62,222 nt of DNA, taken from JAWKRB01 sp041389885 (GTDB taxonomy: Bacteria > Myxococcota_A > Polyangia > Polyangiales > Ga0077539). A model generated the notes under the pieces. It saw only the letters and a list, made by a program, of their open reading frames with translations, was not told the DNA's origin and ran no database searches. The translations under genes were made by a program, and so were the position numbers. Of the stretch, positions 27,195 to 35,953 are shown one piece after another. The first letter of the stretch is position 1. Each line of letters starts with the position of its first letter. The DNA is taken from the NCBI GenBank assembly GCA_041389885.1, contig JAWKRB010000041.1, positions 1 through 62,222 of the forward strand. The letters are read 5' to 3'.

Positions 27195-28793
27195 TCAGCC
27201 GCGGGGGAGCTGGTTCATCGCCGCGGCGAAGCGCAGGAGACCTTCGCCCCAGCCGCCGAGGATGAAGGTGCGGTCGTAGAACTCGGGGACGATCGTGTCC
27301 TGGTACCCGGCGACCTGGACCAGGAACACGTTCACCGCCGGGTTCACCTTCGCGCGGTACGTCGCGATGAGCTTCGCGACGTCGATGTTGCTGCCGCCGC
27401 GCCACGCGAAGTCCTTGTAGGCCTTGCGGTCGGTGCCGTAGAGCCCGCCGTGGCCGGCCTGCATGTCGGAGAACACGAAGACGTGGTCCCAGTGCTCCTT
27501 CGCGCGGATGGCCTTGTCCCAGAACAGCCAGATGCCGTTCTCGGTGCTCATCCCGATGCCCCGCGCGCTCGCCTCGGCGGCCTTGAGCGCGTCGAACACC
27601 GAGGCCTTCTTGCGCACCTGGGACATCTCCAGGCGGTCACCGAACACGCCCAACCAGCCCTCGTCCGCGCAGCGCCCCGCGAGCACGCCCGTGAGGTTCG
27701 CGATGGTCGAGACCTTCATCGAGCCCAGGGACGACGTGGTCGTGCCCTGCGCCGAGCCGGAGTTGTCGCAGAGCGACGCCACGCGGCCCTCGAAGCGCGG
27801 GAGCGCGCCGAGGGAGGTCTCGAGGCACGCCTCGATCGTGTCGAGGAGGGCCGGCGGCGCGAGGTCCTCCACCGCGCGGTACGCGGAGTAGTACCGAAAG
27901 GGCAGCTGCTGCCCGTCCTTCGCGCCCGCCAGGAGCTTCTGCGCGAACCGCTCCACCGGCACCTTGGCCTGGAGCAGGTTGCGGAGGTTGCGAAGGAGCG
28001 CCATGTGCCCCATCACCCCGATCGCCTCGGACCAGGCCGACTTCGTCGAGCCCTTCGCCGAGATGATCGCCTCCCAGGTGCGCCCCGAGACGGTGAGCTC
28101 GCCCTTCATGAGCTTGTTCACCGCCGCGGACTTCGCGTGGACGAGGTTCACCACGTCCACGGTCTTCACCCCGCGCGACTCCATCCGGTACTTCGCGAGG
28201 GCGTAGTCGCTGGTGGCCGCGAGGGCGCCGGCCCAGGCCCGCTTGAGCGAGTTGGGCACGGGCTTGCCGTAGCGCGCGAGCTGGTAGGCCAGGCCCACCG
28301 CGGGCTCGTCGGCGCGCTTCACGATGTCACCCGCGTAGCGCCGCACGAGGCCCGTGCCCTTGACCTTCGCGTGGTTCGCCGCGCGCACGAGGATCACCTG
28401 CGGGGTCGCGCGGATGTGCTCGTCGTTGCGCAGCCGCGCGGCCTCGAGGAGCGTGCCCTCGGGGTCGTGCGCGAGGGCGGCGTCGATCGCCGACTCCATC
28501 AGCGCGGCGGGCGCGAGGCCCCGCCACTCGACGGGGTCGATCGCCTGCAGCGTGTCGCGCAGGTGCGAGAGGTCACCCGCGGAGAGCGCGCTCACCCGCG
28601 CCCGGCCCGGACGCTTCGAGGCCGGGGCCGAGTCGTCGTGGTAGTACATCGGCTCGCCGAAGAAGCACGACGAGGCCGCCACGCGGAGACGGGTGAGGGG
28701 GTTGGTGATGTCCCACGAGCGACCGCCCATCCAGTTGAGGTGAGCGCCGCCGGAGAGGGGGGAGCGGGTGCGAACCTTGTTGATGCTCGACAT
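27195..28793 (-). CDS. rsr: Rsr, bacterial Ro60 orthologue (TROVE + VWA)
   Basis: Ro60 proteins are ring-shaped RNA-binding proteins that hold misfolded RNAs and Y RNAs and, in bacteria, assist exonucleases in RNA decay and maturation. The 532-residue length matches bacterial Rsr. Residues about 20-330 form the helical TROVE domain. Residues about 335-532 form a von Willebrand A-like domain with the MIDAS motif DNSGS (343-347) and a second acidic loop SDMQAG. The ATG is preceded by GGAGAA. Just upstream on the same strand lie two strong hairpins and a tRNA-like candidate Y RNA (28946-29070), the partner expected for Rsr. Confidence 0.93.
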   Translation of the reverse strand: MSSINKVRTRSPLSGGAHLNWMGGRSWDITNPLTRLRVAASSCFFGEPMYYHDDSAPASKRPGRARVSALSAGDLSHLRDTLQAIDPVEWRGLAPAALMESAIDAALAHDPEGTLLEAARLRNDEHIRATPQVILVRAANHAKVKGTGLVRRYAGDIVKRADEPAVGLAYQLARYGKPVPNSLKRAWAGALAATSDYALAKYRMESRGVKTVDVVNLVHAKSAAVNKLMKGELTVSGRTWEAIISAKGSTKSAWSEAIGVMGHMALLRNLRNLLQAKVPVERFAQKLLAGAKDGQQLPFRYYSAYRAVEDLAPPALLDTIEACLETSLGALPRFEGRVASLCDNSGSAQGTTTSSLGSMKVSTIANLTGVLAGRCADEGWLGVFGDRLEMSQVRKKASVFDALKAAEASARGIGMSTENGIWLFWDKAIRAKEHWDHVFVFSDMQAGHGGLYGTDRKAYKDFAWRGGSNIDVAKLIATYRAKVNPAVNVFLVQVAGYQDTIVPEFYDRTFILGGWGEGLLRFAAAMNQLPRG

Positions 28794-28812
28794 GGCACTT
28801 CTCCGGGTGAGA

Positions 28813-28835
28813 CCCCGATGAGACCTTCATCGGGG
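28813..28835 (-). promoter_or_regulatory. Perfect 9-bp hairpin just upstream of the rsr ribosome binding site
   Basis: CCCCGATGA (28813-28821) and TCATCGGGG (28827-28835) pair perfectly around a 5-base loop. On the rsr transcript the hairpin ends about 20 bases before the start codon. It could slow ribosome entry or shape the leader. There is no following T-run, so it is not a standard terminator. Confidence 0.7.
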
Positions 28836-28873
28836 TGTGCGAAGAGAGAGGGAGAGAAACGGCGAGAACCTGC

Positions 28874-28912
28874 GCGGCGGGTGTTGTCTCTTGGAATGAA
28901 GTAACCCGCCGC
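28874..28912 (-). promoter_or_regulatory. Leader hairpin of rsr sharing 13 nt with the upstream RNA
   Basis: GCGGCGGGT (28874-28882) and ACCCGCCGC (28904-28912) form a perfect 9-bp stem with a 21-nt loop. The 13-base sequence AATGAAGTAACCC at 28895-28907, in the loop and stem, occurs again at 28986-28998 inside the tRNA-like RNA gene. A shared Rsr-binding or pairing element is possible. No function is shown by the sequence alone. Confidence 0.65.
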
Positions 28913-28945
28913 TTCACTGCGCCGTCTGCTCTGTCATCAATGCGG

Positions 28946-29070
28946 TTCCAGCGGTGGGACTCGAACCCACGACCTCGTCATCCCTAATGAAGTAACCCTC
29001 GTCATCACTTCGGTCGCCCGAGCATCTCGACAAGGGTGTTATCGCGCTCTATCCGCTGAGCTACGCTGGA
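28946..29070 (-). ncRNA. yrlA: tRNA-like candidate Y RNA (YrlA type) upstream of rsr
   Basis: On the minus strand the 5' segment (29070-29064, TCCAGCG) pairs fully with the 3' segment (28953-28947) as a 7-bp acceptor stem, with an unpaired A after it. The D arm GCTC/GAGC with an AGCGGATA loop and the T arm GTGGG-TTCGAGT-CCCAC are perfect. The anticodon-position hairpin (CGATA/TGTCG) has loop ACACCCT without the obligatory U33. About 50 extra nt follow, containing GACCGAAGTG (29015-29006). This resembles the Ro-binding GUCCGAAGG segment of animal Y RNAs and can pair onward (GAAGT/ACTTC, GACC/GGTC). CCA is not fully encoded. It is most likely the Y RNA of Rsr; a decayed tRNA is the alternative. 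Confidence 0.75.
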
Positions 29071-29200
29071 GTGATGGAGGGTAGAGCAGGGCGCGTGCCA
29101 ACGCCCCGACACCCCGTGAAACCGATGGGGTGAGCGCGGAGGGGATGCACAGGGACGATCTGGACCTATCGTCGTGGATACGGTGGGATCGAAGGTCGTA

Positions 29201-29893
29201 TCAGGCGGGGAGGGTGACGAAGTCGACGTACTCGCCGTGGGAGATGCAGCGGCCGTGGATGCGCACCACGTCGCCGGGGCGCACGTCGGGGGGCAGGGCG
29301 ACGAGGTAGACGGTGTTCTTGCCGTGGTCCGCGGCGAGGTCGGTGCCCTCCTGGGGGATGAAGCGGCCGTTGTCGCCCTCGGGCGGCGTGGGCCAGGCGC
29401 CGAAGCGGCTCACGGCCTCCTGGGCCTCTCCCTCGGTGGCCTTGCGGACCTTCACCCACTCGAACCAGTGGCCCTGGGGCATCGCCTCGGAGGGGGCGTC
29501 GTTGGGGTGTCGCGTGCGGCCGAGGGAGGGGTCGCCGAACATCACCCCGAGCATCCCCGCGGGGACGGCGCCCGGAGCGAGCGTCGGGAGGTAGGGGAGG
29601 TGCTTGCCGATGTGCATGCGCTCGGCGTCGGGGCCGTTGATCTGCGCGCGATACGACTCGGGGACGGCGCCGGCGTTGCCGCGCTCGCGGTTGAAGGCGA
29701 TGGCGTCCCACCCCTCGGGGCGCGCGGCGGGGAGCGCCGCGGCGGCGCCTCCGCTGCTGGGCGTGGGGGTGGGCGTGGGCGTGGTGGTGCTCCCCTGCGC
29801 GCCGGTGCTGCTGCAGCCGACGACGGAGGGGGTGAGGAGCGCGACGCTCGCGAGGGCGAGGTGCTTGAGGAGATCGCGGCGGGTGGTTTCCAT
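29201..29893 (-). CDS. Secreted lipoprotein, unknown function
   Basis: 230 residues. The N-terminus METTRRDLLKHLALASVALLTPSVVGC combines an RR-containing n-region with a lipobox, so export could be by Tat or Sec. A Thr-Pro repeat linker follows, and then a compact domain (about residues 55-230) rich in Trp, Gly and Pro with HIGKHLPYLPTL and VRIHGRCISHGEYVDFV near the end. No family is recognised. It is a single gene upstream of the tRNA-like RNA on the same strand. Confidence 0.8.
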   Translation of the reverse strand: METTRRDLLKHLALASVALLTPSVVGCSSTGAQGSTTTPTPTPTPSSGGAAAALPAARPEGWDAIAFNRERGNAGAVPESYRAQINGPDAERMHIGKHLPYLPTLAPGAVPAGMLGVMFGDPSLGRTRHPNDAPSEAMPQGHWFEWVKVRKATEGEAQEAVSRFGAWPTPPEGDNGRFIPQEGTDLAADHGKNTVYLVALPPDVRPGDVVRIHGRCISHGEYVDFVTLPA

Positions 29894-29988
29894 GACGCGC
29901 GAGTTCTACACCCCGCGGCGCGTGACCGTCGAACGGCCGCGCACGCGAGGGGTAGGTCTTCGCGGATGGAGACGGGGGAGCGGGCGTA

Positions 29989-30162
29989 TCAGGCGGTGGC
30001 GGCGGGCTTGCGCGCGGCGCGGGTCTTCTTCTCCGCGGGCTTGCCCGAGGCGGCGTAGCGCGCGGCTCGCTCGGCGAGTGCGCGCTGCTCGCGCGCCTTC
30101 TTCTTCGCCTGCGACTTGCGGCGAAGCATCTTGCGGGAATTACGTCGGTCCCCGTTGGCCAT
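29989..30162 (-). CDS. Small basic Lys/Arg-rich protein
   Basis: 57 residues from the ATG at 30162 (MANGDRRNSRKMLRRK). The whole protein is strongly basic, with a KKKAREQRALAERAARYAASGK helix-forming stretch and a disordered Lys/Ala/Pro tail. Such composition suggests nucleic-acid or ribosome association, but no family is recognised. It is isolated between two minus-strand genes. Confidence 0.65.
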   Translation of the reverse strand: MANGDRRNSRKMLRRKSQAKKKAREQRALAERAARYAASGKPAEKKTRAARKPAATA

Positions 30163-30267
30163 GATCGAATGCCTCCGTGATCTCTCTGATACGTCGACGC
30201 GGCGGCGAGCGCCGACGCGGAGAGGTGCGGGTATCACCCCGGGTCTGTCTGTGTCAACGCCGCGCGC

Positions 30268-30795
30268 TCACGCCGCCATGGCCGCGAGGTGCCCGCGCTC
30301 GGTCGGGAGGTCGCGCCGCGCGAGGAATCCCGTGTCCTGCGACCACAGCGCGTCGCAGCGCACCATCGCGCGCAGGCAGAGGTCCCGCGCGATCACCACG
30401 TCGTCGTCCCAGGCCACCACGCCGTCCTCGAACAGGAGGTTGAGCAGCGCCTCGGTGATTCGCCGCGCCGGCGAAGGGAGCGTCGCGAGCAGCAGGCAAC
30501 GGCGCATCGCCGCCGCGCCCCGCGGGAGGCCCAGCTGCCCGAGCGCCTCGAGGGCCGCGTCGGCCAGGAGGTCGTTGCGACGCACCGACTCGATGAGCGC
30601 GTCCTCGGCGTCGGCCGGGGTCTTCTCGCGGCAGGTCCAGGCGAGCGCCACCGCCGCCACCACCGCCCGCGGGCCGTACACCGGAGACGCCGCGATGCCC
30701 TCCAGCGCCCCCACCGCGGAGCGCGGCACGAAGCGATCCAGGGAGGGAACGAACACAGACTCAGAGCTCACCGGCGACAGTTCGAGATCACGCAT
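30268..30795 (-). CDS. HEAT/armadillo-like repeat protein, hypothetical
   Basis: 175 residues from the ATG at 30795 (MRDLELSPVSSESVF). It is all helical, with units such as GPRAVVAAVALAWTC, DLLADAALEALGQLGLPRGAAAMRRCLL and ARRITEALLNLLFEDG that resemble HEAT repeats. No signal peptide, membrane segment or catalytic motif is visible. It lies downstream of the transglutaminase gene on the same strand with about 76 bp between. Confidence 0.75.
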   Translation of the reverse strand: MRDLELSPVSSESVFVPSLDRFVPRSAVGALEGIAASPVYGPRAVVAAVALAWTCREKTPADAEDALIESVRRNDLLADAALEALGQLGLPRGAAAMRRCLLLATLPSPARRITEALLNLLFEDGVVAWDDDVVIARDLCLRAMVRCDALWSQDTGFLARRDLPTERGHLAAMAA

Positions 30796-30871
30796 CAGGG
30801 CCTCCGTACGAGTCCCAACCTGCGCGCGCCGAGGCCCCCGGTCAACGCTTCGTCTGACATAATCTGTCACG

Positions 30872-32774
30872 TTACAGCACCGCGCGTTGGAGCCGCTTCG
30901 CCGCGTCGTCGACCCGCCTGCTGGCGTCGTCGACGTCGCCGTCTCCGTAGCGCGCGGCGGCGTACGCGCGGAGCGACGCGACGACCTCGCGGCGGGTGTC
31001 GGCGTCCAGCCTCTCGTCGAGGGAGAGCCTCGCGGCGTGGCGCTCGAGGGTCTCGCCCGCGCGACGGCCGAGGCCGCGGCGGGCGAGCTGCGCGTCGAGG
31101 CGCGGGAGGCAGGGGAGGGGGCGCTCCTCGGCGCCGAAGGTGCGGTGGTCCCCGCGCTCCTCACGGCGCGCGCGCCAGAGGCGCCACGATTGCCAGAGCA
31201 CCAGCAGCACGCCCGCGCCGACCAGGAGCTGCGTGGCGGTGAGCGCCGCGAGGCCCCGGCGGAGCGCGGTGAGCCAGGCCGCGACGGCGTCGGCGAAGCC
31301 CCGGAGCCACGGGGAGCGGTGCGGGAGGTTCGCCGGGATCGCGCGCTCGGGCGTGGGGTCGACGGTGACCCAGGCGCCGCTGCCGTCCCAGACCTCGACC
31401 CAGGCGTGGGCGTTGCGCTCGCGCACGACGTGAAAGCGCCCCAGCGCGTTGAACTCGCCCACGCGGTAGCCCCCCACCACCCGCGCGGGGATCCCCGCGG
31501 CCCGCGCGAGGAGCGCCGTGGACGAGGCGAAATACTCACAGTTGCCGGCGCGGTGGGTGAACAGAAAATCGAGCACCGGGTCGACGCTCGAGCTCCGCCG
31601 GACGGCCAGGCGGTATCGGTAGCCGCCGCGCAGCGCGCGCACCAGGGCCTCGACGCGGTCGCCGTCGGTGCGGGCGCCCGCGGTCCATTGCGCGGCGAGG
31701 GGCGCGAGGCGCGCGGCGATGTTGGGCGGGAGGGCGGTGTCGTCCTCGCCGGGGGGCGCGGGGTCGAGGTCGCGCGACGGTCCCGGGCGGTACCAGACGC
31801 TCAGCGCGGCGTCGCCGTGCATCCGCCACAGGGCGCCGAGGGCGTCGACGCGCACGGTGCCCTCGGCGGTCGCCAGGCGCCCCGCGCGGAGCGGGACGAA
31901 GTACACCGGCGCGGCCGCGGTCATGAGCTCGACGGCGGTTACGTCGCGCCCGGTCATCGCGCCGCGCCGCGTGCGGAGGATGCGACCGGCGCCGCCGCGG
32001 GTGGTCCAGCGCCCGTGCCGGTAGCGGTTGTACGCGATGCCGCGGAGCAGCTCGGGGGAGGGCCCGTAGACCCTCGCGACGAGCTCCTCGGAGCTCAGCA
32101 TGGTCTCGAGGGAGCCCAGGGAGAACTGCTCGTCGAAGCCCGTGGTCCCCGCGCCGCGCACCGCGCGCATGAAGCGCTCGATGGCCTTGGCGTGCAGCGG
32201 CGGGAGCGTGCGCGCCGCGAGGGCCACCGCGCCCACCGACGTGGCCAGCACCGCCGCGCCCAAGGCCCAGCGCCGCAAGGGGATCGCGCGAAACCTCGGC
32301 CTCCCAGGGTCCTCCGCGCGGAGGGCGACGAGGGTGGCGGCGACGAAGAGCGCGAGAGCGGCGGATACCACGAGTCACCCGCGCCTGGCCCGCGAAGCAG
32401 AAGGTCAACGCGCCCAGCGCGAGGTGACGGCACCCGACTCGGGCGAAGGCGAAGGCGCCGCGCGAGGTGGGCAGCGCCGCGGCGAGGGCGAGGTTGCACC
32501 AGAGCCCGGTGATCGGTCGCGCACGAGGCGCGTCGGGCGCGAGGACGCGCCGAGCACGAAGCCCGCCGCCGCGAGCGCGAGGAGCACCACCGCCCGCGAG
32601 CCCCGCGCGAACCGCCCGCCCACCAGCGCGCCGAGGGCGAAGAGCGCGCCCGCGGTGACCGTGAGCGGGATCTTCGTGGTGAGCGCCACGAGCGCCACCA
32701 CCGTCGCCAGGGGCGCGAGGAACACCGCGCGGGGATCTGGCCGCGCCTCGCCCGGAGCACCGCCGCGGCGCGGA
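30872..32774 (-). CDS. TgpA-like membrane transglutaminase, N-terminal region frameshifted
   Basis: The intact 499-residue part (32371-30872) carries the transglutaminase-like core with Cys278 in AGNCEYFAS, His322 in RNAHAWVEVW and Asp338 in VTVDPTP. A membrane helix and a C-terminal DUF4129-like region follow. Upstream, hydrophobic segments expected for the N-terminal membrane part are found in other frames (VFLAPLATVVALVALTTKIPL near 32700, ITGLWCNLALAAALPTSRG near 32500). At least two frame corrections are therefore needed. Such proteins usually sit in MoxR-DUF58-transglutaminase operons, as here. The external start is uncertain. The breaks may be consensus errors. Confidence 0.8.
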
Positions 32775-34024
32775 CCCCGCCACGCCCTCGGGCGCCGTGT
32801 CGCGCGCGCCGACGGTGACCACCCTGCACGCCCGCCCAGGCGCTGCACCCGCGTCGCGACCCCGAGGCGCGCCGCGTCGGGGTGCAGGGTGATCAGCAGG
32901 ACGGCGGAGAGCCTGCCGAGGAAGGGGCGCACGGCGGCCTCGACGGCGTCGGCGTCGAAGGGGATGTCGCTCTTCACGCAGGCGAGCACGTCGAGGGTCA
33001 CCCCCAGCACGCTCTCGGCGGAGCCTCCGCGCGCGGAGAGCTCGTGCACGTCGCGGCCCACGACGAGGAGGTCGATGAGGGCGTCTTCGCGGGCCGCGCG
33101 CTGCACCACGCCCGCGGCGAGCGAGATCGCGGCCTCGAAGCGGTCGGGGTCGACGTCGCCGAGCTCCGCGTCGAGGACCACCGCCACGCGGCGGAAGTAC
33201 TCCTGCTGGTACTCGCGCACCACGGGCTGACCGACGCGCGCCCAGCTCCGGGCGTGGAGGTCGCGCACGGGGTCGCCGGGGCGGTACGGACGCACGCCGC
33301 GGAGGTCCATCGACTCGCCCGTCTGCACGGCCTGGGCGACGCCGCCGGGCTGGTGCCGCTGCCCCAGCTCGACCCCCAGGCGCTCGACCCTCGCCGCCCT
33401 CGGGACCACGATGAACCTCAGCCCGCTCGAGCGCGTCGGCGGCCCCTGCGTGAGGCCCAGCGGCGCGAGGGCCGACGCGCGAAAGGGGTCGAGGTGGTGC
33501 TCGCCGCGGTCGGTGAAGCGCGCGCGACACGAGGTCGACGCCGAGCCGCGCGCGGGCACCCGCTCGAGCGTGGGCGCGACCCCGGTCCAGGTGCGGTCGG
33601 ACCACGCGCCGTCCCACGGGAGAAAGGGCCCCGACACCCTCGCCGCGAAGACGTCTTCGTCGCCGTCGTTGTGCAGGGTGACGGTGAACACCACGTCGTC
33701 GCCGATGGCCACCCGCGCGGGCTGCGACACCGACACGCGCACCCGCGGCATCGCGAAGCGCCGCGAGACCAGCAGCGCGCCGAGCATCAGCCCCGCCAGC
33801 CCCGACCAGAAGAGGTACACGTCGGTGCGGTCGACCTCGAGGGCGAGCACGGTGCACAGGAAGGTCATGCCGAAGACCCACTGGCCGTCGAGGGTGAGCA
33901 CCTCATAGAGGGCGTTGATCGGGCTGAGCGCCCGCCCGAAGCCGCTGCGGCGCCAGCGATCCCGCTCCTCGCTCGTGGTCGGGATCAGGATGTGGTTGAG
34001 CCGCGCGAGGTTCAGCCGCGACAC
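32775..34024 (-). CDS. DUF58 (VWA-like) protein, 3' end frameshifted
   Basis: The GTG at 34024 overlaps the stop of the moxR gene (TAGTG). Two hydrophobic segments near the N-terminus (WVFGMTFLCTVLAL and YLFWSGLAGLMLGALLV) are followed by a beta-sandwich region. The DUF58 hallmark is present (RGVRPYRPGDPVRDLHARSWAR), and so is the start of a VWA-like domain (RVAVVLDAELGD). The frame is sound for about 400 residues and breaks near 32825, at RLGGRA. The exact end is unknown. It is predicted to work with the MoxR ATPase in assembling or activating a periplasmic complex. Confidence 0.8.
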
Positions 34025-34968
34025 TAGGTCGGGACCTCGACCCGCGGCAGCAGCGCCTCGATCATCGCCTCGGTGGTCGCGCCGCCGTAGCGCGCCTGCG
34101 GCGTGGGCACGACGCGGTGCGCGAGCACCGGGCCCGCGAGCGCCTGCACGTCGTCGGGGGTCACGAAGCGCCGGCCCTCGAGAAAGGCCCTCGCCTGCGC
34201 CGCGCGAAAGTACGCGAGGGGGCCGCGGGGAGACACGCCGAGGGCGAGGTCGCGGTGGTCGCGCGTCGCGCCCACCACCCGCAGGAGGTAGCGCCCGACG
34301 CTCTCGCGCACCTCGACCTCGCGCACCCTGCGCTGAAGGTCCAGCAGCGCAGGGGCTCCGGCGAGGGGAGAGAGCGCGTCGATCGGGTCCTCGCGCTGGC
34401 GGGCGAAGAGCATCGCGAGCTCGTGCTCGGCCGAGGGGTAGCCCACCGACATGCGGAGCACGAAGCGGTCGAGCTGCGCCTCGGGGAGCGGAAAGGTCCC
34501 GTGCGAGTCGATGGGGTTCTGCGTGGCGAGCACGAAGAAGGGCGTCGGCAGCGGGTGCGTGACCCCGTCGACGCTCACCTGCCCCTCGTTCATCGCCTCG
34601 AGCAGCGCCGACTGCGTGCGCGGCGACGCGCGGTTGATCTCGTCGGCGAGGAGCACGTGGGTGAACACCGGGCCGCGGTGAAAGCTGAAGCTCCCGTCGC
34701 GGGGGTCGAGGATCTGCGCGCCGAGGATGTCCGACGGCAGCAGGTCGGGGGTGAATTGCACCCGCGTCACCTGCATGTCGAAGCACTTGCCCAGCGCCCT
34801 CGCGAGGGTGGTCTTGCCCACGCCCGGCACGTCCTCGAGGAGCACGTGCCCCGCGGAGAGCACGCCGATGAGCAGTCGCTCGATGGCCTCGGGGCGCCCA
34901 GAGATCACCGACGCGAGCGCCCGACGAATGCGATCCAGAAGCTCTCTGTCCACAGGGTTGTCGGTCAC
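34024..34968 (-). CDS. MoxR-family AAA+ ATPase
   Basis: 314 residues from a GTG at 34968. Walker A is EDVPGVGKTTLA (about residues 45-56), Walker B is VLLADEINRA (about 105-114), and sensor 1 is LATQNPIDSHGTFPLPEAQLDRF. The C-terminal helical lid domain has the usual SPRGPLAYFRAAQARAFLEGR segment. MoxR ATPases act as chaperones for VWA-domain partners, which fits the DUF58 gene directly downstream. It is divergent from the SDR gene across 127 bp. Confidence 0.92.
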   Translation of the reverse strand: MTDNPVDRELLDRIRRALASVISGRPEAIERLLIGVLSAGHVLLEDVPGVGKTTLARALGKCFDMQVTRVQFTPDLLPSDILGAQILDPRDGSFSFHRGPVFTHVLLADEINRASPRTQSALLEAMNEGQVSVDGVTHPLPTPFFVLATQNPIDSHGTFPLPEAQLDRFVLRMSVGYPSAEHELAMLFARQREDPIDALSPLAGAPALLDLQRRVREVEVRESVGRYLLRVVGATRDHRDLALGVSPRGPLAYFRAAQARAFLEGRRFVTPDDVQALAGPVLAHRVVPTPQARYGGATTEAMIEALLPRVEVPT

Positions 34969-35065
34969 GGTAACACCGAAGCCTCGCCGATCGCGCCGGG
35001 CTCTCACGCGGAGGCCAGAAGGCGCGCGGCGGGGGGAGCATTCCGGGCGCCGGGGTACTTGTGTA

Positions 35066-35082
35066 CCTTTCGCCGCGAAAGG
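35066..35082 (+). promoter_or_regulatory. Short perfect hairpin in the moxR/SDR divergent region
   Basis: CCTTTCG (35066-35072) and CGAAAGG (35076-35082) pair perfectly around three bases. Directly before it, GGTAC-TTGT-GTACC forms another small stem. Both lie 14 to 40 bases upstream of the SDR start. They may be an operator or a transcript leader structure; nothing else identifies them. Confidence 0.4.
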
Positions 35083-35095
35083 CACGGTGGCGGTG

Positions 35096-35911
35096 ATGGG
35101 AGCATCCAGGTTGGACGGCGCGCGGGCTCTGGTGACGGGCGCGGGGGGCGGCCTCGGTCGGGCCTTCGCGCTGGAGCTCTCGCGCCGGGGCGCGAAGGTC
35201 CTCTGCGCGGACGTGAACCTCGAAGGGGCCGAAGAGACCGCGCGGCAGTGCGGCGCGGGCGCCTTCGCGATCGAGTGCGACGTGGCCTCCCGCGACGCCC
35301 TGCACACCGCCGCCGACGCCATGGACGCCCGCTGGGGCGGCGCCGACCTCGTGGTCAACAACGCCGGCGTCGCCGTCGCGGGTCCCGTGGGCACCGTGTC
35401 TGAGACCGACTGGCGCTGGATCGTCGGCGTGAACCTCCTCGGCGTGGCGCACGGCTGCGAGGTCTTCGTGCCCCGCTTCAAGGCGCAGAACCGAGGCTGG
35501 GTGCTCAACGTCGCCTCCCTCGCCGGCCTCATCGCCATGCCCGAGATGGCGCCCTACAACGCCACCAAGTACGCCGTCGTCGGCCTCAGCGAGACCCTGC
35601 GGGGCGAGCTCGCCGGCACCGACGTGCGGGTGAGCGTGCTCTGCCCCTCGTTCTTCAAGACCAACATCGTCTCGAGCGGCCGGGGCGTGCCCTCGCGCTC
35701 GAGAAAGATGGCCGAGAAGCTGATGGAGAAGAGCCCCATCGACGCCGACGACGTCGCGCGCATCGCCCTCGACGGCCTCGAGCGCGGGCGCTTCTACATC
35801 CTCCCCCACGGCGAGGGGCGCCTGCTCTGGGGGCTCAAGCGGGTGGTCCCCGGCGGCTTCGTGAACGGCGTGCCGAGGCTCTTCAAGCGCGTGCAGGGGT
35901 GGATGCGCTGA
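35096..35911 (+). CDS. Short-chain dehydrogenase/reductase (SDR)
   Basis: 271 residues. The cofactor-binding TGAGGGLG motif (about residues 14-21), NNAG, the catalytic Ser in NVASLAG and the YNATK Tyr-Lys pair are all present, so an active classical SDR is expected. Asp in LCADVN after the second beta strand suggests NAD rather than NADP. The C-terminal ILPHGEGRLLWGLKRVVPG tail resembles SDRs acting on lipid-like substrates. The substrate is unknown. It ends 42 bp before hisB. Confidence 0.9.
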   Translation: MGASRLDGARALVTGAGGGLGRAFALELSRRGAKVLCADVNLEGAEETARQCGAGAFAIECDVASRDALHTAADAMDARWGGADLVVNNAGVAVAGPVGTVSETDWRWIVGVNLLGVAHGCEVFVPRFKAQNRGWVLNVASLAGLIAMPEMAPYNATKYAVVGLSETLRGELAGTDVRVSVLCPSFFKTNIVSSGRGVPSRSRKMAEKLMEKSPIDADDVARIALDGLERGRFYILPHGEGRLLWGLKRVVPGGFVNGVPRLFKRVQGWMR

Positions 35912-35953
35912 CTTGCGCGGGCGTCGGCGGGCGGTGCATGGTGCCGCGCTACG

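Noticed and set aside
28946..29070. An ordinary functional tRNA gene
   Set aside because: The anticodon-position loop lacks U33, about 50 extra nt follow it, and the Y-RNA-like segment and the adjacent rsr give a better explanation.
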